Assembly (NCBI RefSeq): GCF_004345615.1
Contig: NZ_SLWK01000007.1
Location: forward strand, 1-64,000
DNA from: Natronoflexus pectinivorans
GTDB lineage: Bacteria > Bacteroidota > Bacteroidia > Bacteroidales > Marinilabiliaceae
Direction: 5' to 3'
DNA: 64,000 bases
Part shown: positions 42,239 to 51,146 of the stretch, piece after piece
Position numbering within the stretch: position 1 is the first letter of the stretch
How the letters are laid out: each line of letters starts with the position of its first letter
The notes under the pieces: generated by a model
Database searches by the model: none
What the model was told of the DNA's origin: nothing
What the model saw: the letters and a program-made list of their open reading frames with translations, nothing else
Translations under genes and position numbers: made by a program

Positions 42239-42280
42239 TCTGCGTTAAAATCGTGTAAATTGTCGACTAGATGAGAGATG

Positions 42281-42889
42281 TTATTTTTTTACTTCGGTGT
42301 TTTTGAGTGTATTGAAAAGGAGTTCCCGCGCTCTGAACAATTGAGCTTTGACAGTTCCCAATGGCAAGTCCAGCTCTTCTGATATCTCTTCGTATGAGTA
42401 TTCTTTAAAATAGCGAAGTTCAATCAGGGTTCTGTATCGCGGTTTTAGCTTTTTTACCACTGTACGCATCAATACAGCTTTTTGTGCACGTATGAGATTC
42501 TCTTCCGGGTCGGGGGTTTCATCCTTTAAATGGATGTGTGAATCCATTTCCTTATCTTCAGAAAATGATCCGTCTATGGAGATATGATTAGAGCGTTTCT
42601 TTCTTAGGTAATCAATGCAGTTGTTTGATGCTATTTTAAATAACCAGGTACTAAAGGCATAACTTGGTGAGTATTGGCTGAGATTTTTGAATGCTTTTCC
42701 AAATGCTTCTATTGTAAGATCTTCTGCATCTGTTTTGTTGTTGATCATCTTTAGGAGCATAAAGTATATAGCATCCCTATAGCGAGCCATTAACTCCGCA
42801 TAAGCCTTCTGATCACCGCTTTCAGCTCTTTTTACCAGATCAAGGTCATACCTGGCCTTTTCCGACAGATTGGGATTTATTACTTCCAT
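42281..42889 (-). CDS. ECF-type RNA polymerase sigma factor
   Basis: A 202-residue sigma-70 family protein with only regions 2 and 4. Region 2 (about 22-95): YAELMARYRDAIYFMLLKMI and FSTWLFKIASNNCIDYLRKK; region 4 (about 135-190): LRYFKEYSYEEISEELDLPLGTVKAQLFRA with a clear helix-turn-helix. The linker between is long (SIDGSFSEDKEMDSHIHLKDETP), typical of some Bacteroidota ECF groups. There is no adjacent anti-sigma factor; instead its start overlaps by 10 bp the end of a glycosyltransferase gene, so translation is probably coupled. Control must come from elsewhere, or this sigma works constitutively like the EcfP-type housekeeping sigma of gut Bacteroides. Confidence 0.93.
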   Translation of the reverse strand: MEVINPNLSEKARYDLDLVKRAESGDQKAYAELMARYRDAIYFMLLKMINNKTDAEDLTIEAFGKAFKNLSQYSPSYAFSTWLFKIASNNCIDYLRKKRSNHISIDGSFSEDKEMDSHIHLKDETPDPEENLIRAQKAVLMRTVVKKLKPRYRTLIELRYFKEYSYEEISEELDLPLGTVKAQLFRARELLFNTLKNTEVKK

Positions 42890-44019
42890 TTACTTTTCTT
42901 TCTACTGAATAGGTTAGCAAACTGTGCCCATAGCAAAAACCAGGGATGAATAAATTCAAATATCAGCATCCACCAGTGCAGCCTTCCCTGTGCAAGTTTA
43001 ATAGAAATATTTCTATTAAACAATAACCTGATAACGAACATAAACAGGTATAGTCCTGCAGCTATTATTGCAAAAGTATTAAAAATTATTAAAAGAATGG
43101 TGAGGGCGATCAATAATTGTCTTGTAAAAAGGTCAGTAAAAAGTGCTCGTTTGATGCTGCCTTTGTAATAAGGAGCTGTTGTGAGATGACGCGCTTTTTG
43201 TCTCCGCCACTCGCTCAGGTTAACTGGGGGAGTGGAAATGGTTTGTGCCTCAGGGTTTACGATGATCTCAGTGTTGTGTTTATTCGCAACAGATTGAACA
43301 AAGAGATCATCATCACCTGATAGTATGTGGCTATGGCTCTTTACTCCATTGTTTTTCACAAACAAATCCTTTTTGTATGCCAGATTTCTTCCAACCCCCA
43401 TATATGGTTTTTTACTTAATGCATAACCCAAATATTGAATGGCAGTAATGAAGGTGTCGTATCTGGTTAAAAGGTTGGTGAAACCGGATTTTTTCTCATA
43501 AGTTCCAAATCCTAAAACAACTTCCTTGTCGTTCTTAAAGCCTTGCATCATGCCGGAAAGCCATTTGTCGGAAGTCGGGTAACAATCTGCATCGGTTAAA
43601 ACCAGGTGATTGTTTTTTGCCGCTTTAACACCAATTGTGAGTGCCAGTTTTTTTCCATGAGAGAATTTTCTGTCAACCGGGATATTGGTATAATATAAAT
43701 GAGGATGTTTTTCTTTTAATCTGGCCAACACCATTTCAGAATCGTCTTCTGAGCAGTCGTTAACCACAATTACTTCAAATTCTGGATACTCTTGTGTGAG
43801 AACCTTGGGCAAAAATTTCTCCAGATTTTCAGATTCATTTTTTGCACAAATGATAACCGATACGGGTTTCGTGTTTGTTGACTCTGTTTGTATAACTGGT
43901 AATGAATAAAATGCGAGTGGTCTTATTCGAATCAAAAGAAACCACAACTGTATGAGCCAGCTAATAACGAAGACGCCTGATATAATTAGTTCAGTCGTTG
44001 ATGCGGATGAAAAGTCCAT
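42880..44019 (-). CDS. Membrane family 2 glycosyltransferase
   Basis: A 379-residue GT2 with an N-terminal membrane helix (about 8-28), the catalytic domain (about 48-270) and three or so C-terminal helices (about 290-370). Catalytic motifs: VSVIICAKNESENLEKFLP, VVNDCSEDDSE, LTDADCYPTSDKWL (donor metal site), and the acceptor/product motif WRRQKARH, a Q-x-x-R-like site. This architecture fits processive or lipid-linked sugar transfer, for example poly-N-acetylglucosamine synthase-like or polyprenyl-linked enzymes. Substrate unknown. Its last codons overlap the ECF sigma gene. Confidence 0.88.
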   Translation of the reverse strand: MDFSSASTTELIISGVFVISWLIQLWFLLIRIRPLAFYSLPVIQTESTNTKPVSVIICAKNESENLEKFLPKVLTQEYPEFEVIVVNDCSEDDSEMVLARLKEKHPHLYYTNIPVDRKFSHGKKLALTIGVKAAKNNHLVLTDADCYPTSDKWLSGMMQGFKNDKEVVLGFGTYEKKSGFTNLLTRYDTFITAIQYLGYALSKKPYMGVGRNLAYKKDLFVKNNGVKSHSHILSGDDDLFVQSVANKHNTEIIVNPEAQTISTPPVNLSEWRRQKARHLTTAPYYKGSIKRALFTDLFTRQLLIALTILLIIFNTFAIIAAGLYLFMFVIRLLFNRNISIKLAQGRLHWWMLIFEFIHPWFLLWAQFANLFSRKKSKWK

Positions 44020-44096
44020 ATATACGTTACAATTTTAGCCAAAAATGCGATTTTTTTCTCTCGCAGACAAATTAAAATTATGTCATTGGCAAATTG

Positions 44097-44104
44097 TATC
44101 TTTG
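44097..44104 (+). promoter_or_regulatory. -7 element for tgt
   Basis: TATCTTTG, a perfect TAnnTTTG, 28 bp before the tgt start codon. A TTTG at the standard -33 spacing is not seen. Confidence 0.45.
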
Positions 44105-44131
44105 CGCCTCTCATAATAGAAATATATTAGA

Positions 44132-45262
44132 ATGGACTTTGTATTGCACAAAAAAGATGCTTTCTCGAAAGCACGTGCCGGAGAAATCTCAACTGATCAT
44201 GGGAAAATAGAAACTCCGGTTTTTATGCCTGTCGGAACTGTTGGATCGGTTAAGGGGATTCATGTACGTGATCTGGAGCAGGAGGTAAGGGCCCGGATTA
44301 TTCTAGGGAATACTTATCATCTATATTTGCGTCCTGGAATTGATGTTTTGAGAAAAGCCGGAGGGTTACATAAATTCAATAGCTGGGATAAGCCAATTCT
44401 TACTGATAGTGGGGGATTTCAGGTGTTCTCGTTAAGCCATCGCAGAAAATTGAAGGAAGAGGGAGCCGAATTTCAAAGTCACATAGATGGCTCGAAGCAC
44501 GTTTTTACACCTGAAAATGTGGTTGATATCCAAAGGGTAATCGGAGCAGATATAATTATGGCATTTGATGAGTGCCCGCCTGGAGACAGCGATTTCAATT
44601 ATGCCAAAAAATCGATGGAATTAACACACCGTTGGCTATTGAGAGGGATTGAACGTTTTGACTCAACTGAGCCGCTTTATGATTATGGACAGACTTTTTT
44701 TCCGATCGTTCAGGGAGCAGGGTTTCCTGATTTAAGGCGTCAATCTGCTGAGTTTATAGCAAATCAGAATCGCGAGGGAAATGCCATTGGCGGTTTGGCC
44801 GTTGGAGAACCCGAAGAAGTGATGTATAAAATGATACAGGTTGTCAATGAAATCCTTCCTGAAGATAAACCCCGATATTTAATGGGGGTAGGAACTCCGG
44901 CCAATATACTTGAAGCCATCAGTCTGGGTGTGGATATGTTCGACTGTGTGATGCCAACGCGAAACGGACGAAATGGAATGCTATTTACGTCAAAGGGAAT
45001 CATTAACATCCGAAATGAGAAGTGGAAGTATGATTTTTCGCCAATCGACCCGGATGGCAACTCTGCATTCGATTTGATTTATTCAAAAGCTTATTTGCGT
45101 CACCTTTTTATTGCTGGTGAGATGCTTGGTCCCCAAATTGCGTCAATCCATAATTTGTCATTTTATATGTGGTTGGTTGATGAGGCCAGAAGGCAAATCA
45201 ACCAAGGCACGTTTTTTGATTGGAAAGAACAAATGGTAAAGCAATTAAAGGTGAGATTGTAA
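44132..45262 (+). CDS. tgt: tRNA-guanine transglycosylase lacking zinc-binding cysteines
   Basis: A 376-residue Tgt that exchanges G34 of tRNAs for a 7-deazaguanine precursor in queuosine synthesis. The catalytic barrel is complete: LTDSGGFQVFSLS (general base Asp), FDECPP, IGGLAVGEP, and FDCVMPTRNGRNG with the nucleophile Asp. The zinc site normally reads C-x-C-x-x-C followed by a distant His, just before the conserved YSKAYLRHL. Here that stretch (residues 304-325) reads PIDPDGNSAFDLIYSKAYLR and has no Cys at all; the only two cysteines in the protein are elsewhere. The reading frame is intact and flanks are conserved, so it is a real difference and not an error. Confidence 0.95.
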   Translation: MDFVLHKKDAFSKARAGEISTDHGKIETPVFMPVGTVGSVKGIHVRDLEQEVRARIILGNTYHLYLRPGIDVLRKAGGLHKFNSWDKPILTDSGGFQVFSLSHRRKLKEEGAEFQSHIDGSKHVFTPENVVDIQRVIGADIIMAFDECPPGDSDFNYAKKSMELTHRWLLRGIERFDSTEPLYDYGQTFFPIVQGAGFPDLRRQSAEFIANQNREGNAIGGLAVGEPEEVMYKMIQVVNEILPEDKPRYLMGVGTPANILEAISLGVDMFDCVMPTRNGRNGMLFTSKGIINIRNEKWKYDFSPIDPDGNSAFDLIYSKAYLRHLFIAGEMLGPQIASIHNLSFYMWLVDEARRQINQGTFFDWKEQMVKQLKVRL

Positions 45263-45281
45263 TTTGTAATAGTATTTTGTT

Positions 45282-45306
45282 TTTGGTTCTGTTACTCAGA
45301 ACCAAA
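45282..45306 (+). other. Hairpin after tgt
   Basis: TTTGGTTCTG (45282-45291) and CAGAACCAAA (45297-45306) pair perfectly around TTACT, 20 bp past the tgt stop. No T run follows; it may protect the mRNA end or be a weak terminator. Confidence 0.55.
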
Positions 45307-45531
45307 CTTAATCATAGATCTGTTTCTAAGATAATTGCCTTTGATGTTTTTCGCTTGTTTATTAGGTGTGTGAGATGCTCTAAAGCTGTTCAATTAATAA
45401 ATTGTAAAGAGTTTGCATACATCCAATATGTAGTAATAATAAAAGTCTTGCGGTCAATTGATTCGCAGATTGTTCATTTTTTTGTTCCTTTGTAAATCCT
45501 TGTTCAAAAAGGTAAATTATAACAACTGCTG

Positions 45532-46641
45532 ATGGAGAGTTGGTACACTAAGTTATTTGGCTTAAAAAAACTGGATATTTATATACTCCGGAAATTCCTT
45601 GGTACATTTTTCTTTGCTATTTTATTAATCATTAGTATATCGGTTGTATTCGATTTGGCAGAGAAGATTGATGATTTTCTTGAAAATGCTGCCCCTTTGA
45701 ATGCCATCGTGTTTGATTATTACGCCAATTTTGTACCCTACTTCGCCAATTTGTTTACGCCACTGTTTGTTTTTATTGCGGTAATTTTCTTCACTTCAAA
45801 AATGGCTTATCAAACCGAAATCATCGCCATTCTTTCAAGTGGGGTAAGTTTTAGGCGTTTAATGGTGCCATATATTGTCGGGGCTTTTATTATTGGAGCA
45901 TTCTCATTTGTTTTGGGGTCATATGTGATTCCTCCTGCCAATAAGGTTCGCCTCGATTTTGAAAGCACCTATGTTCGTAAAAGGCGCGAAACCGGGATGA
46001 ATAATATACACATGCAGATTGAGCCAAATGTTTATGTATATGTACGTAGATACTCCTCTTTGCGTGAGGTGGGTGATGATTTCAGTCTGGAGGTCTTCGA
46101 CGGAAAACAGTTAAGAAAGAAAATTACAGCACAATCTGCTGTTTATGATACAGCAACCTCTGGATGGTCTCTGAGGAACTATGTAAAAAGAGAATACATC
46201 TCACGCGAAAAGCAGATCATTACCGAAGGTAGGGAGATGGATACCATTCTGAACATGCGTCCAGCCGATTTAAAAGAGGAACGCAAGTTTTTTGAAACCA
46301 TGACCACGCCTGAACTGACAACATACATCGAAGAACAACAACAGCGGGGGGTAGGAAATGTGGAAGAATTTCTGATTGAAAAGCATCGACGACAGGCATC
46401 TCCTTTCTCGGCTTTTATTTTATCCATTATGGGATTGTCGCTTGCTTCACGAAAAGTACGGGGAGGGATGGGGCTTCATATAGGGATAGGAATTGCTCTG
46501 AGTTTTGGGTATATTTTATTTATGACGGTGAGCACCACTTTTGCCATCAATGGAAATATGAGCCCCTGGCTTGCTGTGTGGATTCCTAATTTTGTATTTG
46601 CTTTGGTGGCTGCCTATCTTTATCGCCGTGCACCCAAATAG
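45532..46641 (+). CDS. LptF/LptG family lipopolysaccharide export permease
   Basis: A 369-residue inner-membrane permease of the YjgP/YjgQ family, the transmembrane half of the ABC complex that extracts lipopolysaccharide and hands it to the periplasmic Lpt bridge. Three hydrophobic helices lie in about residues 15-125, a periplasmic beta-jellyroll follows (about 130-265), and three more helices end the protein (about 290-366). The N-terminus LDIYILRKFLGTFFFAILL and the SSGVSFRRLMVPY motif, where the ATPase LptB couples, are typical. In Bacteroidota the two family members cannot be told apart by eye, so no symbol is given. Single gene; the 270 bp before it hold only a hairpin. Confidence 0.92.
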   Translation: MESWYTKLFGLKKLDIYILRKFLGTFFFAILLIISISVVFDLAEKIDDFLENAAPLNAIVFDYYANFVPYFANLFTPLFVFIAVIFFTSKMAYQTEIIAILSSGVSFRRLMVPYIVGAFIIGAFSFVLGSYVIPPANKVRLDFESTYVRKRRETGMNNIHMQIEPNVYVYVRRYSSLREVGDDFSLEVFDGKQLRKKITAQSAVYDTATSGWSLRNYVKREYISREKQIITEGREMDTILNMRPADLKEERKFFETMTTPELTTYIEEQQQRGVGNVEEFLIEKHRRQASPFSAFILSIMGLSLASRKVRGGMGLHIGIGIALSFGYILFMTVSTTFAINGNMSPWLAVWIPNFVFALVAAYLYRRAPK

Positions 46642-46914
46642 TTAACTCTGAATTATTACATGGAGTTTTGTTTATTGAAGTAGATAGTAAATTTTATTAA
46701 ATTTATTATCTCATGAGAAATCCTGCCTTTCCCATGTATTGAAAACGTCTTTTGTATTTTTCTGAATATTAACGGTTTGTTGTTTATCTGTGAAAAAAAG
46801 TCAATAAAAATGCAGACTTTTGGGGTTAAAATTTGTAATTATGCACCTTCAATTGGTTTGTCAGTTTTAGTGTATTTTACTGATAAACATTAAATTAACC
46901 AAAACTAATTGAGT

Positions 46915-48459
46915 ATGTCATTGAAAAAGCACATCCTTGATCTTCGTAAAAGAAGAGAAAAGGTTCAGTTGGGAGGTGGCGAAAAAGCCATTGAGAAGCA
47001 GATGGCGATGGGTAAAATGACCGCCCGCTCGCGAATTTTAGCTCTTCTCGACAATGAATCTTTCACCGAGTATGACCTTTTTGTTGAGCACGAGGCCCGT
47101 GACTTCGGAATGGACAAGAAGCAGTTACATGGTGACGGTGTGATTATAGGAACCGGAACCATTTATGGAGCACCGGTTTGTATTTTTGCACAGGACTTTA
47201 CTGTTGCCGGTGGATCTTTGGGCTTAATGCACGCCCGTAAGATTACAAAAATTATGGATCACGCCTTGAAAATGCGAGTTCCTTTGATTGGTATTAACGA
47301 CTCGGGTGGAGCCCGTATTCAGGAAGGAGTAAATTCTCTTGCCGGATATGGTGAGATCTTCTATCGCAATACCATTGCTTCCGGAGTTATTCCACAGATT
47401 TCTGTAATATTAGGACCATGTGCAGGCGGAGCAGTATATTCTCCTGCGTTAACGGACTTTGTCTTTGTGGTTGATCAGATTTCTAAAATGTTTATTACCG
47501 GGCCAAGCGTTATTAAAACAGTTCTTGGTGAAGAAATTTCCATGGAAGAACTGGGTGGTGCGCGAGTGCACGCCGAAATTACAGGTAATGCTCATTTCTT
47601 TGCCGGAAGCGAAATGGAGTGTTTTGAGCAGATTAAGAAGCTTATTACCTTTATTCCCTGGAACAACACACAAAAGGCGAGAGCATTTCCTCCAAAAGAG
47701 CCTAAGTTTAAAGGAAATATTGAGGACATTATTCCAGCCGATCCAAAGCAGCCTTACGATGTAAGGGATGTTATTAAAGCCATTGTTGACGACTCTGATT
47801 TCTTCGAAATTCAAGAGTTTTTTGCTCCCAACATTGTAATCGGATTTGGCCGTATGAACGGACAAACCACCGGTTTTGTAGCAAACCAGCCATTGGTTTT
47901 GGCCGGAGTGCTTGATTGCGACAGTTCTGATAAAGCTGCCCGTTTCATTCGTTACTGTAACGCATTTAACATTCCGATCATTACCCTTGAAGATATGCCG
48001 GGCTATTTGCCGGGTGTTGATCAAGAGCATGCCGGTGTTATTCGTCACGGAGCTAAAGTGCTTTATGCATACTCTGAGGCCACTGTGCCAAAAATTACCG
48101 TGATTCTGCGTAAAGCATATGGCGGAGGTTATATTGCTATGAACTCACGCCATCTTGGTGCTGACTTTATGTTTGCCTGGCCAATGGCTGAAATCGCAGT
48201 AATGGGCCCTGAAGGGGCTGCCAACATCATCTTTAAGAAAGAGATTGAAGAGGCCGAAGATCCTGATGCAATGCGTGAAGAAAAAGTTCAGGAATACATC
48301 GACCGTTTCGCAAATCCTTATGTTGCAGCTGCTAAAGGGTATATTGATTCCGTAATTGAGCCATCTGAAACCAGACATTTGCTGCTACATGCCATTGAGG
48401 TGTCCAGCAACAAGAATGATCAGAGACCATACAAAAAGCACGGAATTCCACCATTTTAA
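46915..48459 (+). CDS. Biotin-dependent acyl-CoA carboxyltransferase (PccB/MmdA family)
   Basis: A 514-residue carboxyltransferase; the start is ATG 46915, the in-frame TTG two codons earlier being less likely. Two crotonase-like halves are visible: GGSLGLMHARKITKIMDHAL, GINDSGGARIQEGVNSLAGYG and GPCAGGAVYSPALTD in the first (acyl-CoA site), and DMPGYLPGVDQEHAGVIRHGAKVL, RKAYGGGYIAMNSRHLGADF and WPMAEIAVMGPEGAANIIF in the second (biotin site). It would move CO2 between biotin and propionyl-CoA/methylmalonyl-CoA or acetyl-CoA. With the biotin carrier 11 bp downstream it makes a partial complex; neither a biotin carboxylase nor a membrane decarboxylase beta subunit is next to it. Confidence 0.93.
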   Translation: MSLKKHILDLRKRREKVQLGGGEKAIEKQMAMGKMTARSRILALLDNESFTEYDLFVEHEARDFGMDKKQLHGDGVIIGTGTIYGAPVCIFAQDFTVAGGSLGLMHARKITKIMDHALKMRVPLIGINDSGGARIQEGVNSLAGYGEIFYRNTIASGVIPQISVILGPCAGGAVYSPALTDFVFVVDQISKMFITGPSVIKTVLGEEISMEELGGARVHAEITGNAHFFAGSEMECFEQIKKLITFIPWNNTQKARAFPPKEPKFKGNIEDIIPADPKQPYDVRDVIKAIVDDSDFFEIQEFFAPNIVIGFGRMNGQTTGFVANQPLVLAGVLDCDSSDKAARFIRYCNAFNIPIITLEDMPGYLPGVDQEHAGVIRHGAKVLYAYSEATVPKITVILRKAYGGGYIAMNSRHLGADFMFAWPMAEIAVMGPEGAANIIFKKEIEEAEDPDAMREEKVQEYIDRFANPYVAAAKGYIDSVIEPSETRHLLLHAIEVSSNKNDQRPYKKHGIPPF

Positions 48460-48470
48460 TATGCACAATC

Positions 48471-48791
48471 ATGGAAGATAAAAAGCTTGAGCTGGTCGAT
48501 TTTGCCGTGACTGCGCGTAAATACAAGACCTTGCTTACCATTAAATATGCAACCAGAAAACCTTATAAAGCTCCCGATCCGAAAGAGATTAAATCTTACA
48601 TACCGGGAACTATTATCGATATTAAGGTTAAGCCCGGTGCTAAAGTAAAAGAAGGCCAAATCCTTTTAATACTTGAAGCCATGAAGATGATGAATAAGGT
48701 GTTGATGCCTTTTGACGGAAAGATTAAGAATATTCATGTTTCCAAGGGGGAAAAGATACCGAAGAATCACTTGATGATTGAATTGGAATAA
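48471..48791 (+). CDS. Biotin carboxyl carrier protein
   Basis: A 106-residue biotinyl carrier. The biotin-accepting Lys72 is in LILEAMKMMNKVLMP, with the PGTIIDIKVKPGAKVKEGQ hammerhead fold before it; the short N-terminal part is Lys-rich. It shuttles carboxybiotin between the carboxylase or decarboxylase site and the carboxyltransferase, most probably the protein encoded 11 bp upstream. Unlike the delta/beta-containing methylmalonyl-CoA decarboxylase operon, only these two genes are present. A strong terminator overlaps its stop codon. Confidence 0.95.
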   Translation: MEDKKLELVDFAVTARKYKTLLTIKYATRKPYKAPDPKEIKSYIPGTIIDIKVKPGAKVKEGQILLILEAMKMMNKVLMPFDGKIKNIHVSKGEKIPKNHLMIELE

Positions 48792-48823
48792 AAAAATGCC
48801 CCGCGATCGCGGGGCATTTTTTT
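48790..48823. terminator. Bidirectional terminator
   Basis: A 34-base perfect palindrome with core TGCCCCGCGATCGCGGGGCA flanked by A7 and T7, shared by the convergent biotin carrier and S9 peptidase genes. Confidence 0.92.
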
Positions 48824-50846
48824 ATTCCTTTAAATATCTCTCCAACCAGTTGTGAAGCTCTTCATACCAGAAAATTGAATTTTGAGGATTTAAAATCCAG
48901 TGATTCTCATCAGGATAATAGACCAATCTGGCATCCAATCCCATCGATTTGTAAATTCCATATATTAAAAAGCCATGAGCCACAGGCACCCTGTAGTCCA
49001 GTTCTCCATGAATAACCAGCATCGGGGTTTTAAAGTTGTGTGCAAACTGCGCAGGGTTGTTTGCATTAAGCTGATCAAAGTTTTCCCAGGGAGAGCCGCT
49101 GTATTGATAGGCTCTGTTTCCGGAGTAGTCTGATGCAAATTGCAAATGCAGATCGTAAACTCCTGCATGATTAACCAGTGCGGCAAACCGATCGGTGTGA
49201 CCAGCGATCCAGCTTACCATATATCCTCCGTAACTGCCTCCGGTGGCTGCCATTCTGGTTTCATCAACAATGCCGCGTTCAATCAGGTAATCGGTTGCTC
49301 TCATGATGTCCTCAAAAGGCTTAGGAGCATGTTCACCGTGTATGCTGATGGCAAAGTCCTGACCAAAACTGGTGGAGCCATGAAAATTTGGCATGGCCAC
49401 TATGTATCCGGGGGCTGCAAACAACTGGCTGTTCCACCGGAAATGAAATGAATCGCCAAAAATGCCGTGTGGCCCACCATGGATCATCAATACCAAAGGA
49501 TATTTTTTATTCGGGTCGTAATCGGGTGGGTAGTTGATGAACAATTGCACATCGTGGTTTTCTGCTCCTTTGTAAGTTACATTTTCAATAGTACCCCAAT
49601 TTATGGATGCAACTAAATCATCGTTAAACCCGGTCAGTTTTTCTGTCTGTCTGTTGCGCAGGTTTAATCTGTATAGTTCTGGTGCCGCGCTTAGGTTGTG
49701 ATGATTAAAGATAAGATGCCGGTTTCCTGCCAAAGCTGCACCACTGTTGGTGCCTGAGCCGAATAACTCTGTGTGCTGTCCACCATTTGTAGGGATGCTG
49801 AAGATGGAGGTCATTGAATTATCTTGTGCATGAAAGTAAATGGTGCGTCCGTTTTCGCTGAAAAACCAATTTTCACAGGATAGGTCGATGTGATCGGTAA
49901 GCCTTTGTTTGTTTCCGGTTGCAACATCGTAAAGAACCATGACGGTTTTATCGGCATAGAAATGGTAGATTTCTTTAGCTCCGTAAAGAATTTTTTTTCC
50001 ATCGGGCGAAAATACAGGATTCATATCGTCAGCAGGATTATCAGCTGTGATATTGGTTAATTCTCCTGATCCATCAGTGGGAACCAGGTACAGATCGTAA
50101 TTTAATCTTTCATAGGGAGGTTTAGTTGAGTTCATGCTTACCACGATGGTTTTACCATCGGGGGCAATATCGTAATTTACCCCGCTCATCATATTGAAAA
50201 AGTTGCTGGTGTTGGGCATCAAATCAGTAACGGTTTCCGAATTCAAATCAACGGTAAAAAGTCGTGGGTAAAGCCCGTCGGTAATCCATCTGTCCCAAAA
50301 CCGATACATCACATTTTCGGTAACTTTCGCGGTTACTTTGCTTTCTCTGTTTTTTTTCTGAATCTCCTTTAGTTTGTCCCAATCTCCATCATAGTCGGGA
50401 TGAATGTTGGCTGCAAATGCAAGTTTTTTTCCATCGGGGAACCACTTAGGGGCAAACACTCCAACAGGGAGATCTGTAATTTTTCTGGGTTCACCCCCGT
50501 ATAACGGCAGGATAAATAGTTGTGCGGGGTTATTGTCCCGACGCGAAACAAATGCTATATATTGACCATCGGGCGACCATGCAGGGGAGCTTTCACTTCC
50601 ATTAAAGGTTAACTGTCGGTAATTCCCATTATCATTGTTCATCAAATAAAGATGAGTTTTGGAATTGTTCTCTTCAATGCAATAAGTCGATACAGGAAAG
50701 ACTGTTTGTTTTCCGTCTGGTGAAACTGTTGGGCTGCCAACCCGGGCAAATTCCCAGAGATTTTCGGCAGTAATCGGGCTCTTTTCTGCAATGGAGTGAA
50801 TAAATATTCCAAACATCATTGCAATCATCATGCTTAATACCTTCAT
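48822..50846 (-). CDS. S9 family prolyl oligopeptidase (dipeptidyl/acylaminoacyl-peptidase type)
   Basis: A 674-residue exported serine peptidase. After a signal peptide (1-20) comes a WD40-like propeller (about 30-400; VSPDGKQTVF, PAWSPDGQYIAFVSRR and APKWFPDGKKLAFA), then the alpha/beta hydrolase domain (about 410-674) with GGSYGGYMVSWIAG carrying the nucleophile Ser, HGELDYRVPVAHG with the Asp and PDENHWI with the His. The propeller limits substrates to peptides, so it probably takes part in peptide degradation in the periplasm, which suits a saccharolytic or proteolytic Bacteroidota. Single leftward gene. Confidence 0.93.
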   Translation of the reverse strand: MKVLSMMIAMMFGIFIHSIAEKSPITAENLWEFARVGSPTVSPDGKQTVFPVSTYCIEENNSKTHLYLMNNDNGNYRQLTFNGSESSPAWSPDGQYIAFVSRRDNNPAQLFILPLYGGEPRKITDLPVGVFAPKWFPDGKKLAFAANIHPDYDGDWDKLKEIQKKNRESKVTAKVTENVMYRFWDRWITDGLYPRLFTVDLNSETVTDLMPNTSNFFNMMSGVNYDIAPDGKTIVVSMNSTKPPYERLNYDLYLVPTDGSGELTNITADNPADDMNPVFSPDGKKILYGAKEIYHFYADKTVMVLYDVATGNKQRLTDHIDLSCENWFFSENGRTIYFHAQDNSMTSIFSIPTNGGQHTELFGSGTNSGAALAGNRHLIFNHHNLSAAPELYRLNLRNRQTEKLTGFNDDLVASINWGTIENVTYKGAENHDVQLFINYPPDYDPNKKYPLVLMIHGGPHGIFGDSFHFRWNSQLFAAPGYIVAMPNFHGSTSFGQDFAISIHGEHAPKPFEDIMRATDYLIERGIVDETRMAATGGSYGGYMVSWIAGHTDRFAALVNHAGVYDLHLQFASDYSGNRAYQYSGSPWENFDQLNANNPAQFAHNFKTPMLVIHGELDYRVPVAHGFLIYGIYKSMGLDARLVYYPDENHWILNPQNSIFWYEELHNWLERYLKE

Positions 50847-51146
50847 TTTTTATAAGTTTTAAATGATTTTGATGCACAATATAGAAAAGCAGGGGCATTT
50901 ATTCAATGACAGGCCTTTGGTTTTGGGTATTTTAACATCAAAGCGTATATTTTTATTCCATTCTCTCTTTTCTCTGTATCTAATTGATTATTTTTACAGT
51001 CCGAAAAGTTTTGTTTACATCCCCTTTGATAGCTTTTTTAATTAGTAGAGATCTGTTCGAATTCATTTTCATGAATTCGAACATGGAAAAAGAGATGTAT
51101 TTAATTTTCAGAATTTATTTAACTTATAGTAATAACCTGACTGAAT
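50847..51146. other. Divergent intergenic region upstream of asnS
   Basis: AT-rich region between the S9 peptidase gene and asnS. It contains a perfect 13-bp hairpin (51054-51083, listed separately). No other gene or RNA is recognised. Confidence 0.5.
51054..51083 (+). promoter_or_regulatory. Hairpin in the asnS leader
   Basis: TGTTCGAATTCAT (51054-51066), loop TTTC, and its exact complement (51071-51083). It ends 63 bp before the asnS start and has no T run. An ATG within its 3' arm (51071) opens a 32-codon frame that overlaps the asnS start and contains five Asn codons; this could be chance. Confidence 0.4.

Noticed and set aside
45041-45106. Sequencing error as the cause of missing zinc cysteines in Tgt
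   Set aside because: The frame stays intact and conserved residues follow on both sides; several substitutions would be needed.
47449-48048. Minus-strand frame of 199 codons
   Set aside because: It lies entirely inside the carboxyltransferase gene, whose product is conserved throughout.
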